From Monodelphis domestica (taxonomy: Eukaryota; Chordata; Mammalia; Didelphimorphia; Didelphidae): 64,000 bases of DNA. Shown piece after piece: positions 10,300-20,929 of the stretch. The position numbers and the translations under genes are program-made. Within the stretch, counting starts at the first letter, position 1. The number at the start of each line of letters is the position of its first letter. Location of the stretch: contig NC_077230.1 of assembly GCF_027887165.1 (NCBI RefSeq), positions 344,439,850 through 344,503,849 on the forward strand. Reading direction: 5' to 3'. The notes beneath the pieces are model-generated. The model worked only from the letters and a program-made list of their open reading frames with translations. It was not told where the DNA came from and did no database searches.

Positions 10300-10517
10300 G
10301 TCCTTCCTTCCTTCCTTCCTTCCTTCCTTCCTTCCTTCCTTCCTCCTTCCTTCCTTCCTTCCTTCCTTCCTTCCTCCTCCTTCCTTCCTTCCTTCCTTCC
10401 TTCCTTCCTTCCTTCCTTCCTTCCTTCCTTCCTTCCTTCCTTCCTTCCTTCCTTCCTTCCTTCCTTCCTTCCTTCCTCCCTCCCTCCCTCCCTCCCTCCC
10501 TCCCTCCCTCCCTCCCT

Positions 10518-10612
<95 letters not shown>

Positions 10613-10674
10613 CTTCTTTCTTCATTCTTTCTTTCTTTCTTTCTTTCTTCTTTCTTTCTTTCTTTCTTCTTTCT

Positions 10675-10714
<40 letters not shown>

Positions 10715-10738
10715 TTCTTCTTCTTTCTTTCTTTCTTT

Positions 10739-10779
<41 letters not shown>

Positions 10780-10791
10780 TTTCTTTCTTTC

Positions 10792-10822
<31 letters not shown>

Positions 10823-11088
10823 TTCCTTCCTTCCTTCCTTCCTTTCTTTCTTCCTTCCTTCCTTCCTTCCTTCCCTTCCTTCCTTCCTTCCTTCCTTCCT
10901 TCCTTCCTTCCTTCTTCCTTCCTTCCTTCCTTCCTTCTTCCTTCCTTCCTTCCTTCCTTCTTCCTTCCTTCCTTCCTTACCTTCCTTCCTTCCTTCCTTC
11001 CTTCCTTCCTTCCTTCCTTCCTTCCTTCCTTCCTTCCTTCCTTCCTTCCTTCCTTCCTTCCTTCTTCCTTCCTTCCCTTCCTCTTTCA
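10300..11088 (+). repeat. Compound CCTT/CCCT/CT/CTTT microsatellite (~780 bp)
   Basis: Blocks in order: CCTT (10303-10476), CCCT (10477-10525), CT dinucleotide (10526-10594), CTTT with slips (10595-10820), then CCTT again with scattered 'cttcc' phase slips to about 11080. Long open frames on both strands are artefacts of the tetranucleotide period. Length in an assembly may be inexact. Confidence 0.95.
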
Positions 11089-11663
11089 TATTTACACGTG
11101 GAAGTCCCTCCCTTCAGATGTCTTTGCTTGGATCATCCTTTTCTTCACTTCATGATCTGTACTATCTCAGCCATGCACAAGGATGGTTATCCCTCTGATC
11201 CCATCACTTCATACAAGTGTTCACCTCCAGAGTCCATAACTTTCAAATTAATCTCTGAATATGTAGCTTCCTATCCTCCCATATCTCCCAGTTCCTCAGC
11301 CATCCTAAGCCTCATTCTCTGCTGCTCTGCCACTTCTCCACTTTCCAAGGTCATCACTCATGCCCTGATGCCACTTTCCTCACTTCAGAATCTCAACCTA
11401 TCCATTAATCAGTTCAATCTCACTCTGCCCTGAACCCTTGGATTCCTTGTCTTATTGTCCTACTGCTGTTCATATCCTTTCAAACCTTGACTCTGTCTCC
11501 TCTGTTCCAGCTTGCATGAGGTTGAATAACCCTGCAGGAAGTCATCTGAAGATGTTGACCTTACAAATTTGTGTTATCCACTCTTCTCTGGATCCACCCT
11601 GCTCCATGATAATTCTATTATTCTTTCCTGATCGACTCTTAATCTTTTAAGAACTTTTATCTA
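11089..11663. other. Unassigned pyrimidine-leaning sequence
   Basis: No repeat named. The forward frame stays open to about 11433 but resembles no protein I know. Texture resembles old LINE-derived sequence. Confidence 0.3.
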
Positions 11664-11882
11664 GAGGTCATCTGGGTGGCTCAGTGGATTGAGAGCCAGA
11701 CTTAGAATGGGAGAAGGTCCTGGGTTCAAATCTGACCTCAGACACTTTTCCTAGCTGTGTGACCCTGGGCAGTTTACTTAACCCCTATTACCTAGTCCTT
11801 ACTGCTCTTCTGCCTTGGAACCAATACACAGTCTTGATTCTAAGACAGAAAGTAAGGGTTTTAAAAATAAAACTAAAAAAAA
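11664..11882 (+). mobile_element. SINE1-type element
   Basis: Plus-sense full copy: head 'ggtggctcagtggattgaga', CORE 'agctgtgtgaccctgggcag', tail 'gattctaagacagaaagtaa' then an A-rich run. Confidence 0.9.
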
Positions 11883-12009
11883 GTTTTATTTACATGTTTT
11901 TTTCTTTCTGAATACTCTCACCCTAGGGGAGCTCTCTTGTAATAAAGATGTTCATAGTACCTTATCTGAAAGTACACATTCCATACCTATAGCATCTTCC
12001 AATCTCTCT

Positions 12010-12260
12010 ATTTTTTATCATTAAAAATTATTAGAAATTTATTTTCTCTCCCTCCTATTCCCCATTGAAAAAAGAGACAAGGATAACAAATTCATAGTCA
12101 AGAAAAACATATTTCCTCATTGGCTGAATACAAAATAACTATTATATCTCACCCAGGAACTGTTCCTAATTTTTTCCCCATTCTTTTCAAACTATCTTTA
12201 TCCCCTCTTCCTCTTCCCTCCAAAGAGAGGATTTTGTCTCATACCTCACTGGAAATGAAC
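12010..12260 (-). mobile_element. L1-type 3'-end fragment, inverted
   Basis: Inverse of the LINE terminus: 'aaaaattattagaaattta', a pyrimidine tract 'tttctctccctcctattcc', then 'acatatttcctcattgg' corresponding to the LINE 'aaatatgtttt' region. Confidence 0.5.
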
Positions 12261-12770
12261 AAACCACCTGGTTGAGGAATCACTCTCCTCAAGGGCATAC
12301 TTAAACCACCTCAGCGTCATTCCTCATTCTTTCTTCCATTGCTCAAGTCTTGGAGAATGACGTGGCACTTCTCCTTGAGCTCTTTGCCAGTACCAACCCC
12401 CATTCTCATACCCTTGATCCAACTCTTCTATTCCCTCAGGCAGTTTTCCCCTTTGGTCACCAGCCCTCTTTATTGCTTTCCTCCTTCTCTGTTGCTTTCT
12501 CAAAATTTTCTCATCCTTAAAAAAACTCATTTAACTCTACTGTCCCCTCAGGTTTTCATGGTGTTATCTCCCCTCACAGTCAAACACCATTTGTCTCCAC
12601 TTGTCTCCACAATCTTACCTCCCTCTTAGCTTCTCACAATTGACCACCTATCCTCCAGCAGTTGGGTGTCCATCTCAAGCAGAATTTTACAATGAATTTT
12701 AAAGGCATGGTTTTGTTAATGCTTGGAAATCAGACCTTGGGACTATGAGGAACTAAAATGAGTTCATCAA
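12261..12770. other. Unassigned pyrimidine-rich sequence
   Basis: C/T-leaning sequence on the plus strand without a recognised family. Open frames on both strands lack protein-like features. Confidence 0.3.
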
Positions 12771-13188
12771 AAACTAGGTCATCCCAAAGTAACCCAATTT
12801 CTTTTTTTTTGACAGGATTACTAGAATCCTATGGGGGTACCCTAGACAGTGTACCTGGATTTCAGGAAGGCATTTGACAAAGAATTTCATGATGTAGTTG
12901 TAGATAAAGTGGAGAGACAAGGACTAGATGGAAATATAATTAAGTGGACTCGAATTCATTGAAAAATTAGACCCAGTGCACCCACCATGTGTGCCAGGCA
13001 ATGTGCTAAGTCCTATAATCATTCCCTGCTCTTGAGGAGCTTACAGATTATTGAGGGAAGAAAATAAATTACTTGCATGAAGGATAGATAACATCTGTAT
13101 CAAATTTATGGATGATATGGAGTTGGGAGAAAGTTAACACTACATGAAATAGTTAAGATCTAAAAAACTCTTAATAGATGAGAACAAT

Positions 13189-13429
13189 GGTTGTTTTTGT
13201 TCAGTTTTTTCAGCCATGTCTGACTCTTCATGACCTCATTTGGAGTGTTGTTGACAAAGATACTGGAGGGGTTTGCCATTTCTAGCTCATTTTGCAGATG
13301 AGGAAACTGAGGCAAATGAGGTTAAGTGACTAGGGTCACATACCTAGTAGGTATCTGAGACCAGATTTGAATTCAGGTGTCTTCCTGACCCCAGACTGAC
13401 ACTCTATCTATTGCACCACCTATGTGTCT
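13189..13429 (-). mobile_element. MAR1-like SINE inside L3
   Basis: Inverted copy: 'catgtctgactcttcatgac', 'gatgaggaaactgaggcaaa', 'tctatctattgcaccaccta'. It separates two similar blocks of L3 sequence (13089-13187 and 13430-13505). Confidence 0.85.
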
Positions 13430-13657
13430 CATCCTTATCAAATCTGTGGATGATATAGAGTGGAGAGTTAAAATCCAAAAAGCTCTTAAGAGACTAAAAC
13501 AATGGGCCACATTTGACAAGATGAAATTTAATAGGGATAAAGTTAAAATGTGGTTTTTGGGTTCAAAAAATCAACTGTATGAGTACTGGATGGGGGTAAA
13601 TTCTGCTGAATAATTCATATGAATAAGATTTGAAGGTTTAATAAACTGTGAAGTCTA

Positions 13658-13904
13658 TGTAGGACAGCTCTGATGGAGTGCTGGGCCTGGAGTTGGAAAA
13701 ACTTGAATTCAAATCCAACCTCAGATACTTCCTAGAGGTATGACCTTGAGCAAGTCATTTAACCCCATTTGCCTCAATTCCTCATCTGTAAAATGAGCTG
13801 GAAAAGGAAATGTCAAATCAGTCCAGTATCTTTGCCAAGAAAACTCCAAATGGGGTCAGGAAGAGTCAGACACGACTGAAGTGACTGAACACCCAACAAA
13901 CTCT
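13658..13904 (+). mobile_element. MAR1-like SINE inside L3
   Basis: Plus-sense copy: 'agtgctgggcctggagttgg', 'gagctggaaaaggaaatgtc', 'ctccaaatggggtcaggaag'. The word 'tctatgt' flanks it on both sides (about 13652 and 13906), a short target duplication. Confidence 0.85.
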
Positions 13905-14400
13905 ATGTGAGTCAACACTGTGATGTCAAAGACAGTAAAGTAAATTTGATTTTAGGCTGCGTGAACAGAAGCATAAAGTATATAGAACACAAGTGACAGC
14001 CCTCCTCTTCTCTGCCCTGCTTAGGCCTTCCAGCCATGCTATAACTGGTGATGCATATCACATTTCAGCAGGGAGATAGATAAGCAGGAGCAAAGGAGGG
14101 CCACCAGCATGCTGAAAACCATGTAATTCCAGCATTTCCTCGAAAAACTGGGAATATTTGTCCTGCAGAAGAGAAGACTTGTGGGAGAGGGGACCTGAGG
14201 ATCACTGCCTTCAAGCATCCAAATGGCTGTGTAGGAGTCATGGAGTTGAAGGATACAGAAACTTACTGGGAAGCCATATCAGCTTAGGATCAGGAATGGT
14301 GAAAAGTTATCTCACAATGGAGTGGAATATCTGGGAAGGGAGGGAGCTCCTTGTCTCTGGAAGTATCCAAGCAGAGGCTAGAAGATGAGGAATTGGGGGT

Positions 14401-14599
14401 CTTGCAATGGGTGGGAAATTGGGCTAGTTGTCTGAGTTTAAGTATGATTTTGTGAGAGCCAAACATTTTCCTTTTCTCCAAATTAATTTAAATTTAAATT
14501 CTGAATTTCACAAATACCAACACAATGGGCATTTGCATATACATGGTAAAACAGAAAGAATGAATTTTACATGAAACTTCAGGCTCTCAGCTTAAAGCC
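14401..14599. other. Unassigned
   Basis: AT-rich, with 'aattaatttaaatttaaatt' at about 14480. No feature recognised. Confidence 0.3.
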
Positions 14600-14960
14600 A
14601 GCCATTCCTTCCCAGTGTGGAAATTTCCTTCATCTTTCCCTCCTCCCCCTTTCTCTTCTCATCTTGTCTCATTCTTGGCTCTGACTCCTTGTACTTTCCT
14701 TCTCTCAACCCACTGTTCCCTCCTTCCTTCTCCTTTTCTAATCTCTCCCTTTCCCCTCCCTCTTTCCCATTCATACCCTCATCTGTCTCTCTTCTCTCCT
14801 CATCTCTTCTTCCTTTTGGGAATTCTCTTCCTTCTTAGCCCTAGCCCCAGTTCCTATCCTCCTCTTCACCTACCCCATTCTTTCTCTCCTCTCTTCTTCC
14901 TTCCTCCTTTTCTCCTTGCCAGCTCCTCCCTCCACACCCCTGACCTCAGCCTCCCCAAGC
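14600..14960 (+). repeat. Polypyrimidine-rich tract
   Basis: C/T-dominated plus strand for about 360 bp without a fixed unit, similar to 3580-4112 but less pure. Open frames are compositional. Confidence 0.6.
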
Positions 14961-14984
14961 CCAATAGACCTCTGACCTAGGATC

Positions 14985-15360
14985 CTTAATGCAGCCAGAT
15001 ACAGGGTCAGGCTGAGGAGGAGAAGGCAGTCAGACCAAGGCAGGAGGGGACAGTGGTTCTTCCACTCCGAAATTTAGCCAAGCATCAAACAATTGTCCAC
15101 TTGGTGGCAGGGCTTGATTTGGCTGGATGCCAGCCCCTGGCTCAGGAGGAGGCTTGTCAGCATCTGCCCAGGGACAGGACTTGCCCAGGGAGTGGCTGTA
15201 AGGAGGAGTAGAGGAGATCTTTCTGCTGAGGTCAGCACTGCCTCCCCCCACCACCCTGGCCACCTCACCAGAGGTATAATACACTCTAAGCCCAGCTCCA
15301 GGAGGCTGGAGACCTGGTTTTGGTGAGCAGAGGCATCTCTCATCCCAGGGCTATGGTCCC
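14985..15360. other. Unique GC-richer stretch
   Basis: About 370 bp free of recognisable repeats between a pyrimidine tract and a SINE pair. It carries a CTCF-like motif (15097-15110). No splice-bounded open frame convinces. Confidence 0.35.
15097..15110 (+). promoter_or_regulatory. CTCF-like motif
   Basis: CCACTTGGTGGCAG matches the 14-position CTCF core CCASYAGRKGGCRS at 13 positions (T for A at the sixth). Sequence match only; such matches occur by chance. Confidence 0.3.
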
Positions 15361-15374
15361 CATCTGCTCCTGTT

Positions 15375-15571
15375 CTTTTTTTTTAAACCCTTACTTTCCA
15401 CCTTAGAATCAATACTGTGTATTGGTTCCAAGGCAGAAGAGCAGTAAGGGCTAGGCAATGGGGGTTAAGTGACTTGCCCAGGGTCACACAGCTCTAGCAA
15501 GGTCATATTTGAACCTAGGATCTCCCATCTCTAGGCCTGGCTCTCCATCCATTGAGCTACCAGCTGCCCCT
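15375..15571 (-). mobile_element. SINE1-type element
   Basis: Inverted full copy from 'tttaaacccttactttccac' to 'ccattgagctaccagctgcc'. First of two head-to-tail copies. Confidence 0.9.
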
Positions 15572-15581
15572 CCACTTACCA

Positions 15582-15769
15582 TTTTTTAAAAACTCTTACC
15601 TTCCACCTTAGAATCAATACTATGTATTGGTTCCAAGGCAGAAGAGTGGTAAGGGCTAGGCAAGGAGGTTTATGTGACTTGCCCAGGGTCACACAGCTAG
15701 GAAGGCCAGATTTGAACCCAGGATCTCCTATCTCTAGGCCTGGCTCTCCATCCATTGAGTTACCCAGCC
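15582..15769 (-). mobile_element. SINE1-type element (adjacent copy)
   Basis: Second inverted copy, about 10 bp from the first and in the same orientation; a small CORE deletion distinguishes it. Confidence 0.9.
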
Positions 15770-15774
15770 TTCTC

Positions 15775-15900
15775 TTGTTCTTGCTGCCTCCAGCTGGGGA
15801 CTCCCAGAAGGCAAGGAATATGCCTCCTTTTCCTTCTGGGGACTTTCTGAATGTAAGCCCCAGCCTAGGGGCTCCCTGAGAACAGGGTCTGTTTTGGGTT
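15775..15900 (+). repeat. Dispersed 40-45-bp minisatellite, locus A
   Basis: About three irregular units, each with a 'ctggggactcc' or 'taggggctccctgag' core followed by 'aaggaa' or 'aacagg' and a 'tgtctgtttt' or 'ctccttttcc' end. The same unit type is at 37517, 47790 and 53245 and, inverted, at 17590, 36110 and 61840. Confidence 0.4.
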
Positions 15901-15999
15901 TTGGCTCTCCTTCAAGTAATTTTCCTTCCCAACCCTAGTCTGACCAATGAAATGAGCCTAGACGGGGAATGTGGGGAACCTCTACTACTTGACATACTA

Positions 16000-16135
16000 T
16001 TAGCTTTGAAGCCACAGGAACCTTATCTCTGCTAGACCCTGCAAAGACATTGGGACCTGGGCAAATCACTTAAAGTCCCCAAGTCTCTGATTCTACATCT
16101 GTAAAATGAAGCGTTCAAACTCTATGGTCTTCCAC
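16000..16135 (+). mobile_element. MIR3-like fragment
   Basis: 'gggacctgggcaaatcactt', 'ctgattctacatctgtaaaa', ending in a 'ctctatggtcttccacta' type tail. Confidence 0.55.
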
Positions 16136-16723
16136 TATTAGGAGCTTAATTCAAAGATGGCAGAGACAGAGATCACTGTCAAATGTAAACCGTATCCATT
16201 CACAGCGAGGCTGGGAAAACTGCCTTGGGAACCCTTTTGACCTGGGAAACTAGAGCTAATATAAGGAGAGCATAAAGGTCTAGAAATACCTGCCCCAACA
16301 TGCCTAGGAACACAGGAAGATGAGCAGGAAGGATAGAGGTCACAGTGTTCAGATAAACCGAACAATAGGTGGAGTGTTACAAGGGATGGAATGTTGGGCT
16401 TTGTTCCCAGGCAAGGACTCAGGATAATTGGTCCAGGGGCTGATGTGGCCACGGTGACCTTTAGCTAGGAGAGCATTCTCATCGGTTAAAGGGGTCAACA
16501 GCCAACAGAGGCTTCCCCAGGCCATGAAATGAGAGCAGAATGGATCAGGCACTGGGAATGAAGAAACCCAAGTTCTTGTAGATACAGTCAGCATCCTTGT
16601 GATATTGGATGAATTGAGTTTCTTTTGGGGTCCTTAATTTATTCCCACATAGTACTTGTGTTAATACCTCAGAAACCTGTGATTGCATTACCATGGGTGT
16701 CCCCTTTTCATTGATGTATATCT
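16136..16723. other. Unassigned sequence
   Basis: No gene or repeat recognised in nearly 600 bp. Overlapping minus-strand frames are open but carry no recognisable motif. Confidence 0.35.
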
Positions 16724-16955
16724 CTTCTTGTTTAGTCATTTTTCAGGCATGCCCAACTCTTCATGACCCTATTTTGGGTTTTTTTGGCAAAGATAATGAA
16801 GTGGTTTGTCATTTCCTTCTCCAGTTCATTTTACAGATGAAGAAACTGAGGCAAACAGGTTAAGTGACTTGCCCAGAGTCACATAGCTAGTAAGTGTCTG
16901 AGTCTAGATTTGAACTCTGGAAGATGAATCTCTGTGATTTCAGATCCAGTGCCAG
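16724..16955 (-). mobile_element. MAR1-like SINE
   Basis: Inverted copy: 'gcatgcccaactcttcatga', 'gatgaagaaactgaggcaaa', 'gatttgaactctggaagatg'. Confidence 0.85.
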
Positions 16956-17589
16956 CCTTCTTTATAATGTAGAGGGTTTCTGAGAGTGTCTATGACAGAA
17001 AAAAGTCACTCTGTGGCTAATGTGGTGATGAGAATCCTAGAATCCAGATTTATGCCTTGGGGATTTTATAGCCTATGAGGATCAAATAGGCATGATTATT
17101 GCTAAAAAGTTTACTTCTCTACAATGGGAAAAATCAATTCTGCTCTAAATGTCTCTCATGGATAGAAATTGTGGATGGTTAAGGACTTTGGGGGTAATGA
17201 TGCCATAGAATGAATAGGCTCTGTGAGCTCCAATGGGCCACAAAGGCAAAACCCTTGTTTCTCTTGGCAGAATTACTTGGGGGCTCTTGGCAAGTCATTT
17301 CATGCCTTGGGTCCTCAGTTTCCTATAAGGTCCCTTCTAGCTCTAAATAGGGTAAGTATAATAACAGATGAATGTCTAAGACGTTCAGAGAGTCATTATG
17401 ACCATTATCTAATCCAGGGTCTTGTTGAATTTCATTGCCACGAAGCATTTATGTGAGTCTAAATGTAACGTGTCTTGTACTGGTTACTCTTGTAAGCTCT
17501 GTGCTAGGTGATTCTGGTTCCCACTCTTTCAGACTGAAGAGAAGAAATGACTCCTGATGTAAGAAGGAGAGTCTCTGATGGGTTGGGGT
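16956..17589. other. Mostly unassigned, with a MIR3-like piece
   Basis: Positions 17255-17350 resemble MIR3 in plus sense ('ttggcaagtcatttcatgcc', 'aaggtcccttctagctctaa'). The rest is unrecognised. Confidence 0.4.
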
Positions 17590-17670
17590 GCAGGTGGCTC
17601 AGTCCCTACCTTCAGGGAGAACCTGGTCTGAGAGAAGAGGCATGGCATCTGACCTCAAGGGGTCTCATTA
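17590..17670 (-). repeat. Dispersed 40-45-bp minisatellite, locus B
   Basis: Two inverted units: 'ccttcagggagaacctggtc' with 'tgagagaagaggcatggcat', then 'gacctcaaggggtctcatta'. Confidence 0.35.
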
Positions 17671-17699
17671 TGACGTTAACACAGCCTAGAGGGACTTTT

Positions 17700-17890
17700 T
17701 AAAAGGGAGAGCCTTGAACAATGGAATGAACATGAGTTATGGAATTAGAAGATGTGGGTTCAAATCCTACTCTGCTCTCTATTACCTGTCAAACCACTGA
17801 ACCTACTTGGGTTTCAGTTTCTTTATATAATGAGGGGATTGAACTAGATAGCCTCTGAGATCCCCACCAGCTCTACTTCTCTAATACTCT
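17700..17890 (+). mobile_element. MIR3-like SINE
   Basis: Plus sense: head 'gatgtgggttcaaatcctac', core 'gggtttcagtttctttatat', L3-type tail 'attgaactagatagcctctg' and 'ccagctctacttctctaata'. Confidence 0.65.
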
Positions 17891-18031
17891 TAGAGACTGG
17901 AGCCTTGAACACAAGAACCTGAGAGACAATATGTATGGAAGAAAGCACTGATTTTGGAGACAAAATTCATGATTTTAATCCTAATAGACATTTCTTTATT
18001 GTGTGACCTTAAGCAAGTCATTATCTCAGTT

Positions 18032-18292
18032 TGACCAGCTGAGTGGTAAAATAGATAGGGTGCTGGACCTAGAGTCAGGAAAACTCATCTTTGTAAGTTG
18101 AAATCTGTCCTCAGACACTTATTTGCTGCATGACACTGAGGTAGGCACTTGATCCTATTTACTTCAGTTTCCTTATCTATAAAATGAGTTAGAGAAGGAA
18201 ATGGCAAACTGCATTAGTTTCATTGGCAATAAAAGTTCCAATGGGGTCACAAAGAATCAGGCATGACTGAAATGACTCAATACAACAACAAA
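18032..18292 (+). mobile_element. MAR1-like SINE
   Basis: Full plus-sense copy: 'agggtgctggacctagagtc', 'agttagagaaggaaatggca', 'ttccaatggggtcacaaaga', ending 'caatacaacaaca'. Confidence 0.85.
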
Positions 18293-19159
18293 ATTGATGA
18301 TACAATGTAGGATCGTATTGTTATAACAATAATCTCACCATTTTCTTTATATGATTATTGTGAAGTAGTCCTCTTGTGAGTCTTAAGGTGCTATAGAAAT
18401 GAAAGCTAGATATCAACTGGCAAGGGCACCAACATGCTCCATAATTTCTAGAAGGGCCATGGAAAAACTTTAGTTTCTGTGAATGACACAGGGTTCTTAC
18501 TTTAACACACATTTAATGTACTTTCCACTGTCTAGTTTCTGAATTAACCTGAATCTCCCTCCACCATCTATCCATCTCCAGTTTATGTCAAAGGCTCTCC
18601 CATCAGATGTTCCCTAAAGATTTTCTGTGGTGGAATTTGGTGGGGCAGGACCTCTGAAGGTCAAGACTAACTAAAAGAATCCAAGGATGTTGGTGAGCAA
18701 CCTCCCCAAAGAATAGGGGGAGCCTGGTACCTCAGGGAGACCCAAATCTGTCTTTGTATTACCCATAGATTCAGGCACTAAGGACTTCTAGACCAATTTC
18801 TTCCTTCTTCTGGGTCTGTTTCTTCTAATGTCATGGAAAGATGAGTGGATTTATAAACAGGAAATTTGGCTGGAAATCTCAGCCCTGAAACATTTGTTCT
18901 ATAATCCTGTATGTCATTCCACCTCATTTACTTAATCTTTAAAATGGGGATATTGTCATTGCATTTCCTACTCCATAAATTGTCGTGGGGTCACCTATTT
19001 GTAAAGAACTCTAGATATTATTTTGGTTAAGATAGTTAATTTAATATTTTTAATTTGTACCAACAGAGGAATATGAAACCTTACATTGTAGTTACTTAAG
19101 GGATAAATAAACTAGATGACCTCACATTGAAATAAAGGCAAGTTGTGTCTTCACACCAA
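18293..19159. other. Mostly unassigned
   Basis: A degraded plus-sense MIR lies at about 18880-19015. No coding or RNA gene seen in the remainder. Confidence 0.35.
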
Positions 19160-19375
19160 GGATTCTTAACTTTTTGTGTGTGATGGACCTCTCTGGCAGT
19201 TTGTTAAAGCCTATGGACCCCTTTCAGGATAATGGTTTTAAAAAATCATAATGGAAGAAAACGTTAAATATCATTTAGTCATTTGTGACAATAAATAATG
19301 AATTTTTCCCACCTAGGTTCATGGACACCCCTGAAATCTAGACCCCAGGTTAAATAGTCCTGTTCTATGCCATTG
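19160..19375. mobile_element. hAT-type MITE (CAGGGGTTCTTAAC-like ends)
   Basis: Begins 'ccaaggattcttaacttttt', continues 'gtgatggacctctctggcag' and 'aagcctatggacccctttca', and ends 'ctagaccccaggttaaatag', the inverse of its start. A second copy, split by a MIR, is at 38207-38655. Confidence 0.6.
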
Positions 19376-19464
19376 ATGTATGTTGGTTAACAGTTTTTTT
19401 TTGATGGGGGATAAAGGAGGAATCAAATAGGAGGAAGGGATAGGAGGTAACACCTGGGGTGAAG

Positions 19465-19610
19465 TCTTGGAGTCACAGAATCATAGTGTTAGAGCTGGCA
19501 GACATTAAAGATCATTTAGTCTAACCTCTTCATTTAACAGATGGGCAAACTGAGACATGGAGATTCTGAAAAATTGAGAGTGCAACATAAATGTGTGATA
19601 TAATTATTGT
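19465..19610 (-). mobile_element. MIR-type fragment
   Basis: 'cacagaatcatagtgttaga', 'tagtctaacctcttcattta', 'acagatgggcaaactgagac'. Confidence 0.6.
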
Positions 19611-19990
19611 CATGATCATCACCACCATCATCACCATTTCCCTCTATCTCCTAAAATCCTTTTCCAATGTGTGAAGGTAACCCTGTTTTTTTCAAAGACA
19701 TCTCCAGTGAAATGCAAGCACCAACAGATCTTATCAAACTGTTAAGCCTTTGAGGATGGACCTCTTAAAGGACTGTGTGTCTATGCTTCAAAAACCAGTG
19801 TAACTAAGCTCAGAGAGGGATTGCAATAGGGGATGAATTTTTCTGTCCTTCACAAACCATTAAATCATCTACCAAGATGGAATTAGTGTTAATGTAAGGA
19901 AGATACTCCTTGACAAAATGTTAAATCCTTAAGTTAATGAAGAAACACTACTGTTGCCATTAATAACATCACTCTAGCTCCAAATGTTAT
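19611..19990. other. Unassigned
   Basis: No feature recognised apart from a short 'catcaccaccatcatcacca' run at 19616-19635. Confidence 0.35.
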
Positions 19991-20300
19991 GGCTATAAAT
20001 CCTGCCTCTAATATTTACTAGCTGTGTGCCTATGGACAAGTCACAGCTGTTCTGAGTTCAATTTTATCATCAGAATAAAGGAGATAATAATATCCAGAGT
20101 TAATAAGGGGATACCCTACCCTATCCATACAGATTGGCAATGATTCTGCAATTTTAATCTTGGAGAGTAGCCTGGGGGCACTGAGTGGTCAAGTAATTTA
20201 CTTAGCCAGTATGTGTCAGAGGCAGGACTTGAACCCAGGTCTTTTAGGCTCTGAGGCCAATTTTCTATCTATTGCACCAATATGTTTCTCTTGGATAGTA
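19991..20300. mobile_element. Two adjacent MIR-type fragments
   Basis: Plus-sense 'tttactagctgtgtgcctat' at 20017 and minus-sense 'caggacttgaacccaggtct' at 20223 mark two degraded copies in opposite orientation. Confidence 0.55.
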
Positions 20301-20599
20301 TCACTAATAATTAAATGAGGGGAGATAGCCTAGATGTCTTCAAAGATCCCTGTCAGCTCTGATATGCTATTATTTAATGAATCCATGCATGAGGACATTT
20401 TAGAACCAGATAATAAGTCATGGTTCTCTAAAGCTGCCTATCTCATGGAGACAGAGCTGACCTGATATACTAGTACTTTAAAAATTTATTTCAGAAGGTC
20501 TGTCCATGGGTTTTTTTTTGGGGGGGGGGGAGGAGAGCATTCCAGTCTTCCCTGGAAACTACTTGGTCCTAAAAAAACTCAGACTCTTTGTTCCTTGAG

Positions 20600-20875
20600 A
20601 ACTTGCTGTAGTTCTGATCTCAGTTCTTGGCTTCTGTAGGAACTTTCCATGGTGCTGGCCTTTGGCCTTGTCTTTCATCAGGAGCTCTCCATCATGCTAG
20701 CCTAATTAATGTCTTTCTTCGGAGTTCATTATAGCTCTGATCTCAGACCTGACTTGCTGGAAGCTCTCCATGGTGCTGATCCCCAAACCTGCCACCCTGG
20801 AACTCTCCATAGTGATTATCTCAGACCCTGGCTTCACCCAGAACTCTGGTAGTATTGTTGTTCTTGGGTCTTGGG
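20600..20875. repeat. Seven-unit ~40-bp minisatellite
   Basis: Units start at 20600, 20641, 20683, 20723, 20761, 20801 and 20842 (lengths 41, 42, 40, 38, 40, 41, 34+). Each begins with a form of 'aactctccatggtgctgat' and continues with a 'ctcagacctggcttc' type half. Units are diverged but in register. Not a recognised SINE or LINE segment; open frames are absent. Confidence 0.7.
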
Positions 20876-20929
20876 AAAGAACACTTCCTTACCTTTATTA
20901 AAGTCAAATCACCTAACCCCAAAGTAATA

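Larger units (their letters stand above)
12771..14400 (+). mobile_element. CR1/L3-type LINE copy, interrupted twice
   Basis: Reverse-transcriptase remnants in order: around 12855-12945 a 'D-F-R-K-A-F-D' motif followed by a 'V-D-K-V-E-R-Q-G-L-D' stretch; around 13430-13600 a 'M-K-F-N-R-D-K' motif; then 13905-14000 and 14010-14400 with the 3' end ('aatggagtggaatatctggg'). Two MAR1-like SINEs interrupt it. Many stops; no intact ORF. Confidence 0.75.

Noticed and set aside
10227-11433. Long open frames (up to 384 codons) on both strands
   Set aside because: They run through CCTT/CT/CTTT arrays. Simple repeats without stops in all frames give such frames by composition alone.
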